Below are positions 56,852-64,000 of a stretch of DNA of 64,000 nt, piece by piece. The stretch comes from Limnoperna fortunei (lineage: Eukaryota; Mollusca; Bivalvia; Mytilida; Modiolidae), in contig OX104116.1 of assembly GCA_944474755.1 (NCBI GenBank), forward strand, positions 8,807,547-8,871,546, read 5' to 3'. Position 1 is the stretch's first letter. Each line of letters starts with the position of its first letter. A program made the translations under genes and the position numbers. The notes beneath the pieces are model-generated. The model ran no database searches. It was given only the letters and a program-made list of their open reading frames with translations, and was not told the DNA's origin.

Positions 56852-57376
56852 TTTTATGAGTTAACGACAAGTTTTAACTTATCAACTTCATTGTTTTTTA
56901 CACTGTTATGATATATGTTCACTGCCTTTGTCATTTCACAATGGGTTACCATATAGAAATCTTTGTCCAGTTGTCCAGCATTGTAGCATTATACAGCAGA
57001 TAGATTTTAAGGTAGAGATCTTATTAATTGAATGGGTATGTTAATATAAAAGAAGCTAAAATATAAAATATAAATAGGTTTGCTGTAAACTATTGGACAG
57101 ATGTTTATAATGCTTAACTAATATTGGTGTTTTTAACATTGTCATTTGCAACAATTTATTCTAATTTTTCCCTTCCAATCATAATTATTTGTTTATTTGT
57201 GCTGTCCAACCAGAATACCTTCAGTCAAAAACCTGCAAGTGCAATAAGCTCAAAGTTCATAAATTACAGTTTTTAACTCATTTTTCAGTTCATTGCAACT
57301 AGTAGTGATAAAAAAACATTCTTGATTCTGATTTCATGAAAATGTATCTAGTGATCTGTGCAATAAACAAAGAGCA
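56852..57376 (+). other. NT5C2: NT5C2 3' UTR, with possible poly(A) signal
   Basis: AT-rich non-coding sequence after the stop. The first canonical AATAAA is at 57362-57367, just before the 33-bp repeat array. Further AATAAA words occur near 58266, 58655 and 58795, so the true end of the transcript cannot be fixed from sequence. Confidence 0.45.
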
Positions 57377-57642
57377 TTAATTTGACCTTTGACTGCTGAT
57401 TATGTGACATTGATTTGACCTTTGACTGCTGATTATGTGACATTAATTTGACCTTTGACTGCTGATTATGTGACATTAATTGGACCTTTGACTGCTGATT
57501 ATGTGACATTAATTTGACCTTTGACTGCTGATTATGTGACATTAATTTGACCTTTGACTGCTGATTATGTGACATTAATTTGACCTTTGACTGCTGATTA
57601 TGTGACATTAATTTGACCTTTGACTGCTGATTATGTGACATT
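57377..57642. repeat. 33-bp minisatellite in NT5C2 3' UTR/flank, 8 copies
   Basis: Unit ttaatttgacctttgactgc tgattatgtgaca, nearly identical copies. The reverse strand is open through all copies as (MSHNQQSKVKL)n, which is a by-product of a repeat length divisible by three. Each unit holds the reverse of AGTCAAAGGTCA. Confidence 0.95.
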
Positions 57643-58487
57643 GATCACATGTAAAATTAAAAAAAAACCTATCTTTGTATTTGAATTCTGTGCTACTTAA
57701 TGAGTAAATGCTGCATGTATCTGTTATGTAATTTACATTTAACTATCTCCTGATTGGTGCATTTTAATTATATAAATTCTTATACAATTTCTTTATTGTT
57801 ATCATATTTTGGTCTAGACTTTTAACAAAGCCAGTTTTGTTGAATTGGTTCACTTCTTTTATTTTTTACATTGAAATGCATACAAGGCCAGTCTTGTTAT
57901 TTTGTTACATTGTCTGTATGAAGACCAAGTTTACATGTATTACTGTTTGTATCAGGAAAGTGTACAATTAAAACCATTGCTTGTACATGCATTTCACATT
58001 TGGTAAAAATGAGTTTATGATTTGTTAGTTTTTTTTTGTTTTTGTCTGGTTTGTTTTGTAATTTTTAAATTTAGCCAACCAATTTTTTTGCTTTATAATT
58101 TTTAGTTACTCTTTTTCACCATGTTTATGTAGTGACATGTATTATTAACATGGGAGGTAACTGCTTTGTATTTAAATATTTCCTGAAGTCAATCAGTGGC
58201 CTTCCTTTTTAAAGTAAAGAATTACTGGGGACAGCCAGATACAAATATAAAAATATTAGTAACAATAAAATAATACATATACTGCAGTAAACCATTTTTG
58301 CTGCAGTACATTTATCACCATGGCGATGTAACTCTTTAAAAAGTCTTTAATTATAATTAGTTTATAAACCATAAATTCTCATCCCTGATATTGTTTTACA
58401 GTTTAGATTTTGTGTGCAGTCAGATTTGACATTTGAGTGATAAGTTGTTTACAAATAATGTATGTTTATAAATTATATATTATAGGA

Positions 58488-58626
58488 TTGAACACCGTTT
58501 TCAATGGATTTATCGGTATATCAACAAGACCAACTCACTCACAAACAAATAAAAACTTTTATGATATGTTTGTGAGTGAGTTGGTCTTGTTTGATATACC
58601 AATAAATCCATTGACAACGGTGTTCA
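58488..58626. repeat. Foldback hairpin downstream of NT5C2, ~60-bp arms
   Basis: ttgaacaccgttttcaatgg...gaccaactcactcacaaac pairs with gtttgtgagtgagttggtc...ccattgacaacggtgttcaa. A few mismatches. Confidence 0.9.
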
Positions 58627-59440
58627 AGCCTTAAAAGTCTTTAAATTTGCATTAAGAAATAAATTTTCCTATTAAGGTATTCTCAATTCAATGTTTCTTG
58701 TGTATTTCGGTAGAAGGGATCGTTGACCTAATGTATGAATATTTTGTTGATTTTTACATACCAAATGTTATTCATAAACCATCTTTCGATTTTAATAAAT
58801 ACAACTAAGTTTTAAATTAAATGTATAACTTTCTTTTCTTTATTGAACACAAGAATAGGTTTAAATTTAATAAATCATTGATGTCAAATTATAATACAAA
58901 TAATTTGTCATCGCCATCGATATTGAATGCCACCATCTTTGTTTATATTGGTTACTCTAAAAATAGTTCGGTCAACGTCATTTATCCTAAAATAAATTGA
59001 GTCAACTTCATTTATCAAAAAATAAATTTTGTTAAAAACCTCAACTGGAAGTAATCTAGACCAATCAAATAAACATATTTTTAAATATGCAAATCATATT
59101 AGAATTATTTACATATAAACAAACTTGTATGAAGAGCACACATCAGTGTTATGAGTAAAGGGACCATGGTGAACGGGTTATAATTTATGTCAGGCCCAAA
59201 TCAAAACAATTTATTTATTTAAGCAAGGGTTAAAAATTAATCCTTTATATTCAAGCTGTCTCCTAAGTTAACGGGTTACTAATATTTCAGAATAAACCAG
59301 AACTAAGATGGCAGTTTTAAATATTAATTTTAAAAACAGTCATCCAAGTGATTCATGTCTCACAATATCTTTGTAGAAATTATCGTAGTATTATAGTTGT
59401 AAACGAATAAACACTAACACCAAGGTGCTGAAACATGTTA

Positions 59441-59558
59441 TAGACATGTACCATGTGACAACCATAAGTTGTTAGAGTGTCGACATCAACACTTCATCAT
59501 AGACATGTACAATGCGACAACCTTAAGTTGTCAGAGTGTCGACATCAACACTTCATTG
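59441..59558. repeat. 59-bp tandem duplication
   Basis: tagacatgtaccatgtgaca accataagttgttagagtgt cgacatcaacacttcatca occurs twice. Confidence 0.9.
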
Positions 59559-59652
59559 AGTCCTGAACATGTAGCCTATCTGGACATTAGTTTGATCTTT
59601 TTCTTTATTATATAAAGATTCCTAATTCGTGCACTAGTGCCTAAGAAGCTAT

Positions 59653-59965
59653 TTATTATTGTGCCTATAGTAGAAGCTATTGTTAAAAAACCATTTTTGT
59701 TTTGCCTGTATCAGAAGTTGTAACAAAGATGCCATTTTTGTTTTACCTGTAGTAGAAGTTATAACAAAGATGCCATTTTTGTTTTGTCTGTAGTAGAAGT
59801 TATAACAAAGATGCCATTTTTGTTTTGTCTGTAGTAGAAGTTGTAACAAAGATGCCATTTTTGTTTTGCCTGTAGTAGAAGTTGTAACAAAGATGCCATT
59901 TTTGTTTTGCCTGTAGTAGAAGTTATAATAAAGATACTATTTATTATTTGCCTAGAGTAGAAAGC
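59653..59965. repeat. 41-bp minisatellite, ~7 copies
   Basis: Unit gtagtagaagttgtaacaaa gatgccatttttgttttgcct; the reverse strand is open in rotating frames, producing misleading ORFs (59649-59968). Confidence 0.93.
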
Positions 59966-62475
59966 CATTAGAAAGAGCTTTTGTTATTGATATGTTAATG
60001 TATTTGTTGTAAGCTATAGTGTCTTATGTAGCTTTTAATTATTATATTGTTCGTATATATTATACGCATATTATCTAATTTGTGATCAATTAAAAGCATG
60101 AGATATTGTTTACATATTTTTTCTTTAACTTTTCTTATTTTTATTTTTTTCATTTTATCTTCAAGTATTGATTTTAAATTACTTTTTTAATTCTTTTAAA
60201 ATTTTTTTAGTATTTTCAATTACAAGTAAATGTGTATTAAATAGAACCAGTAAGGAGTAATGAGGTACATACAAAACCATTAATGTTTTATAGATTTTTA
60301 CATTAAAATTAAAAGTTTATGTATATTAAACGAGAGATGTGCGGTACAAAAAACAGTAAATATTTGAGACAACTCAATAATGGAAAATGGGATTTAATGT
60401 TATTTTTCAGGATATCTCAATTTCCAAAAAAATATGCTTAAACAATTCTGCAGTTGTTATTGTATTTCTTCACAAGTTAAAAACTGCATTTAAATCTATG
60501 ACGAATCACCATTAGTCTTACCAATCACCATTATAAAAGTACGTCTCTGCTTGGTTTTTCAGAATACTGTAAAATGTATTTTTAGTTTGCCAGTTTGATA
60601 AATGTTTATAAATAAGTAAGAAAAACACGTAAAATGACAAAAATTTATTACAGTCTTAAAGTAATACTTTCTTTTGTAATATGTATATAAGCCATCAATT
60701 TCCAAACCAATGGAATTTTTATTCCAAAATATATTAATATATAATTTTTATGCACATCTTTGGGTATTTTGATTATTCAAGACATTTAAACCTGCTCAGC
60801 AGAAAACTTATAGGTATCATTTAAAAAAACCAGAGACTAATGTTAAAATCCAGCTTTAAAAACTAATTTTTAGCCATATTTTCTGAAAATATGATATAGT
60901 AGATAATAAATAAATGACTTATATGCTGCTTTTAGAATTAGATGCTTGTTTTAATACGTATATTAATCTAAACTTTTAAATAATGTAAGCATATTTAGGC
61001 CTCATATCAAGAATGAATGGTGTGTTTGGGTGTACCTGATATGTAGAGGGTTTATGACAGACCAAGTAGAATGTATCTTGTTTTGATGTTAAATTTCTGG
61101 TCTTGTTCAAAAATGTCGTATTTATTACTAAAACTATTGTTTAAATATTTCATATATTCAATTTACATTATTCTTTCTTGATAAGTACTTTTACAAATTA
61201 GTTATAGCATTGAAAAAGAAAATCTTGCTCACAGCTAACAATTATGAAAATTACTTTCAACAATAAATCTTGCAAACGAGCTTATTTTGCATTACAATTA
61301 TAATTGTTTTGATTGTGTAGACATTTTCTGTTAGTGTTTAGGGACCAGTTGTGTTACATGTTTATGAATATATGTGTTGTACCAGGGAGAGAAGAATAAA
61401 CTGCTTCGTAAATCAAGAATAATTGTTATATTAAGTGGCCACATATTTAACACATGGCCCATCAGTAATGGTGGTCCCTTATTATTCTCTACTAATTTAC
61501 AGTCTGCTTCCTCCCTCCCCTCACCCCAATACCACTGTATAGCCATAATTAACACAGGTCATAAGGAGTATACACTACATATTTCGTTCTTATCAATGTT
61601 GATGATTCCCTCCGCATCTTCCTCTGGCACTTCACTTGGCAGATCATCAATACATGGAAGCAAATTTAAGATCTATTTAACCTGGGTATTTTGAAAACAC
61701 TTTAAAAAAAATACATCTTGAAATAACTTCTGAACCTAGCATCTTATCTACATGAAACTTGGACACACATGTCTTTTAAGTTTATGGTCAGATGGTCACA
61801 GACGATGTCGAAAAAGTATATACATTAAGATTTAGGGCAGTGGCTCTTTTTCCACCTGACTTTAATAAGTTTCCCAAAAACGTATGAAAGTACCTATTTC
61901 TTCCGTAAACCAACAACTTTCATATCGCTATAAAATATAGACTCTCCATTGTTTTAGACTCCATTGTCTCTGACGTCCAATCAGAACGCCGGAAACAAGA
62001 ACGTCATAGAAGAACGTTGTTTTGTTTCCATAACAACGTTCATGTTTTTGGCGTTTTGATTGGATGACGCAGCAAGTAAAGATGTGTGCGCGTGAGCTCA
62101 TCTGTACTGGGTCATCTGTACCAGAAATCGACCATTTACGGAAGAATCTTTAATCTTGCAACGTTAATGCAGTAAGCATCGTGTTTAAACAAGAATGGAA
62201 ATAGAAATATTTCTCAGGATATGCGCGATTACAACAAGTTAATTCAATTTACAACTTGATTAAATAAGGAACCTATAAATCAATTAGTTATACTAGTCCC
62301 AGATGAAATCAATTATATTTATATCCAGTATTGTTTTAAAATATTCTATTAAATACAATGTCTTTATTTCAAATCGGACCAACTTAATTTGCGTACAAAA
62401 TTTAGGGACTTTACATCCTGCTCAAGCCATAGGTCCATAAATTTTGATCCATTGTCAGCTTATGCTGAGTATTTA
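59966..62475. other. Intergenic, no gene supported
   Basis: Very AT-rich to ~61300. The open frames at 61331-61694 have no recognised domain. A stretch at 61900-62160 is richer in CpG (ctgacgtccaatcagaacgc cgg) and contains a CCAAT word on the + strand; it could be an unrelated promoter or a repeat. Confidence 0.4.
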
Positions 62476-62830
62476 TCAGATAGTCACGTGTCATCTGACC
62501 TTTACCTCAATTTCACGGTCCAATGGTTACATTAAAGTTATTGGATTTGGTCAGTTCCTTACTAACCAATCGTGCTCGGATGAAATTTCTTTAGCTTGTG
62601 ATGAACAGTACATGGAGGTCTTGTAGGAGTCACTTGACATTAATTTTACGCTCCAGTGTCTATGTAAAATTGATTAGATTAGATGCATGGTAGGATGAGA
62701 ATATTTGGTATTTAGGTTGCTGATGACTAGTGTCACATGACATTGACCTTAATTTTACCGTCAGTTTAAGTTTATGTCAGTTCCTCATTAGCCATGCATG
62801 GAAAATAGTTGGTATGTAGGTTGCTCATGA
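62476..62830 (-). repeat. Diverged reverse copies of the 146-bp satellite
   Basis: Reverse-orientation matches to the 9870-11300 unit: tcatctgacctttacctcaa tttcacggtcca (62491), gcatggtaggatga.aatatttgg and aggttgctgatgactagt (62683 on). About 2.5 units. Confidence 0.75.
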
Positions 62831-62969
62831 GCAAAAAATGACGGAGTCAATTGACCTTTGTATCAGTAAATGTACCAGTATTGTATTTAATGTATAATAA
62901 TGGATCAGTTGCTTGTATTTCTCTAGAAGAAAATCATCGATGGAAAGAGTTCACACCAGATACTGCAAG

Positions 62970-63070
62970 ACAATCTTACGAAATGCATTTACTCTGCCAC
63001 CAGATAGGAATTAGGACGTCTTCCCGTCAGTAACCAGATCGGAATTAGGACGTCTTCCTGTCAGTAAAAA
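62970..63070. repeat. 36-bp direct duplication
   Basis: cagatcggaattaggacgtc ttcccgtcagtaa occurs twice in a row. Confidence 0.8.
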
Positions 63071-63121
63071 TTCAACCCTTGTTATATTTTATTAGAATAA
63101 ACACCAACCTTCTGCTGAAGA

Positions 63122-63358
63122 ATGCATAATATGTTAATATACATATTCTTGGTGTGTGTAATTATTCATGTTAATATTCATAATAAATATTCTAAAGAAC
63201 TCGACTTGAATTCTAAAGAGTTCACTGCCATAAGTAGTGAATATTCAAGAAGAAAGTATCAAACCAAAAGAGAATTTAAAAAGCCATCAACTAATTTGCA
63301 TATTAGCGGCCTCGGGAAAAAACATGACTCCAAATTTAATTTATTTGGGAAAGCTTAG
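63122..63358 (+). CDS. Small ORF with secretory-type N-terminus and dibasic/amidation motifs (weak)
   Basis: 78 codons. The N-terminus MLIYIFLVCVIIHVNIHN looks like a signal peptide. The rest is hydrophilic with basic cleavage-type sites (RRK, KR, KK) and two Gly-Lys sites (SGLGKK and NLFGKA), the layout of a short neuropeptide precursor. Against it: the region is very AT-rich, which makes hydrophobic starts common, an LINE remnant lies right beside it, and no known neuropeptide family is recognised. Confidence 0.2.
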   Translation: MHNMLIYIFLVCVIIHVNIHNKYSKELDLNSKEFTAISSEYSRRKYQTKREFKKPSTNLHISGLGKKHDSKFNLFGKA

Positions 63359-63443
63359 ACGGAATTAAAACTTAAAATTCAGTTTGGGTCGCCATGTAAT
63401 TGAATATGAAAATAAATTAAAATTAAAATTAAGAATGCGTTTT

Positions 63444-63729
63444 ATGACAATTGAGGCTTTTAAAAGTCTACATAAGAAGTCACCACTGTAACTAAAAGAT
63501 GTTATTTTTAAAAATTCAGATTACTCTTTCAGAACGAAAAACACTGTACATATTCCACAGGGGAGGACAACACATTACGGTTTGCATTCACAGAGATAAG
63601 CTTGTGTAACACTCTGGAAAATAACTGCCTGACAACATTCATGCAGAGGACGACCTCAATAAATATATAAGTCTTATAAACATCTGGAATGGCAGCTCTT
63701 GCAGATGTAACTCTTGCAGGTTTCTGTGA
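63444..63729 (+). pseudogene. Degraded 3' end of a non-LTR retrotransposon RT ORF
   Basis: Reading in one frame from 63444 (MTIEAFKSLHKKSPL, then a stop, then LKDVIFKNSDYSFRTKNTVH and QGRTTHYGLHSQR) the sequence has the look of the C-terminal end of LINE ORF2. The final piece IWNGSSCRCNSCRFL, stop at 63727-63729, has the Cys-rich ending common in these ORFs. Several stops show it is dead. Only about 95 codons remain. Confidence 0.5.
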
Positions 63730-63907
63730 ATTAATTCTTTGACCCTTCTCTGGATAATTGTGGATGTGTTCATGTTTTTTTTTAAGTTGGTATGCATAAT
63801 TTACGCTAGTTTTTGCTTTGATAATAGCTATACATGTAATTTATAATTGCTTTTTGTATTACTGATCTATGTGCTTTAAGAGGTGTTAATTTACTTATTT
63901 TTGTGTT

Positions 63908-64000
63908 TTAATTTGTGCCTTTAGCTGTGCTTATAACTAAGATTTGTTTTTTTAGCTGTGCTTATAACTGAGCTTTGTTTATTTAGCTGTGCTTATAACT
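63908..64000. repeat. ~37-bp tandem repeat cut by the window edge
   Basis: tttagctgtgcttataacta agatttgtttt repeated three times, third copy truncated at base 64000. Confidence 0.85.

Noticed and set aside
57348..57641. Minus-strand ORF of repeated MSHNQQSKVKL
   Set aside because: Open only because the repeat unit is 33 bp; no splice or start context.
59649..59968. Overlapping minus-strand ORFs with repeated LLLQTKQKW-type units
   Set aside because: Translation of a 41-bp minisatellite in rotating frames.
61331..61694. ORFs on both strands, and a minus-strand stretch with PSEVPEEDAEGIINID
   Set aside because: The acidic stretch looks somewhat coding but is short, has stops close by on both sides and lacks clear splice sites; no family recognised.

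Overview
The window is eukaryotic, AT-rich, intron-rich and loaded with repeats. The best guess is a marine bivalve, probably a mussel-like (mytilid) genome. The basis is the abundance of tacatgta words, tRNA-headed SINEs, and pearl-like or Helitron-like non-autonomous elements with internal tandem repeats. No marker in the window proves the species. There is one assembly gap of 200 N (9373-9572). Most long open frames are chance frames in repeats. The real genes were found by joining short exons across splice sites.

Two protein genes are solid. (1) On the minus strand, 3202-12705 holds the 5' part (five coding exons, N-terminal ~121 residues) of a SPOUT1/C9orf114 (CENP-32)-type SPOUT methyltransferase. 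The rest runs off the left edge. (2) On the plus strand, 18530-56851 holds a complete NT5C2 (cytosolic purine 5'-nucleotidase, cN-II): 18 coding exons, 567 residues by my reading, with all four HAD motifs intact. A possible terminal exon of an unidentified minus-strand gene lies between them (13331-13441). Past NT5C2 I find no firm gene, only repeats, a hairpin element, a degraded LINE tail (63444-63729) and a weak small secreted-type ORF (63122-63358).

The most striking feature is in NT5C2 intron 9. The last 24 bases of exon 9, which encode part of catalytic motif II, plus the first 9 intron bases (gtaagtgtt) are tandemly amplified as a 33-bp unit. This gives about 50 successive copies of the 5' splice site (37074-37784 and 40504-41460), split by a 2.7-kb TIR transposon. 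Only the first donor gives a protein of normal length. The next one adds 11 residues in frame, and later ones read into stops. In the following intron a tRNA-derived SINE has had two of its segments expanded separately: about 117 copies of a 48-bp tRNA A-box segment (42234-47850), then about 11 copies of a ~37-bp post-B-box segment (47872-48275). A 15-nt microexon follows shortly after.

Other regions: nested TIR elements fill the SPOUT1 introns (1468-3192, 4471-5277, 9109-11596), and one contains a 146-bp satellite. A 52-bp minisatellite with a SINE and two opposed pearl/Helitron-like copies precedes NT5C2 exon 2. A 56-bp minisatellite lies in intron 4. At least eight long snap-back hairpins are scattered through the window, one with essentially perfect 64-bp arms (33399-33539). 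All copy counts and alignments were made by eye.
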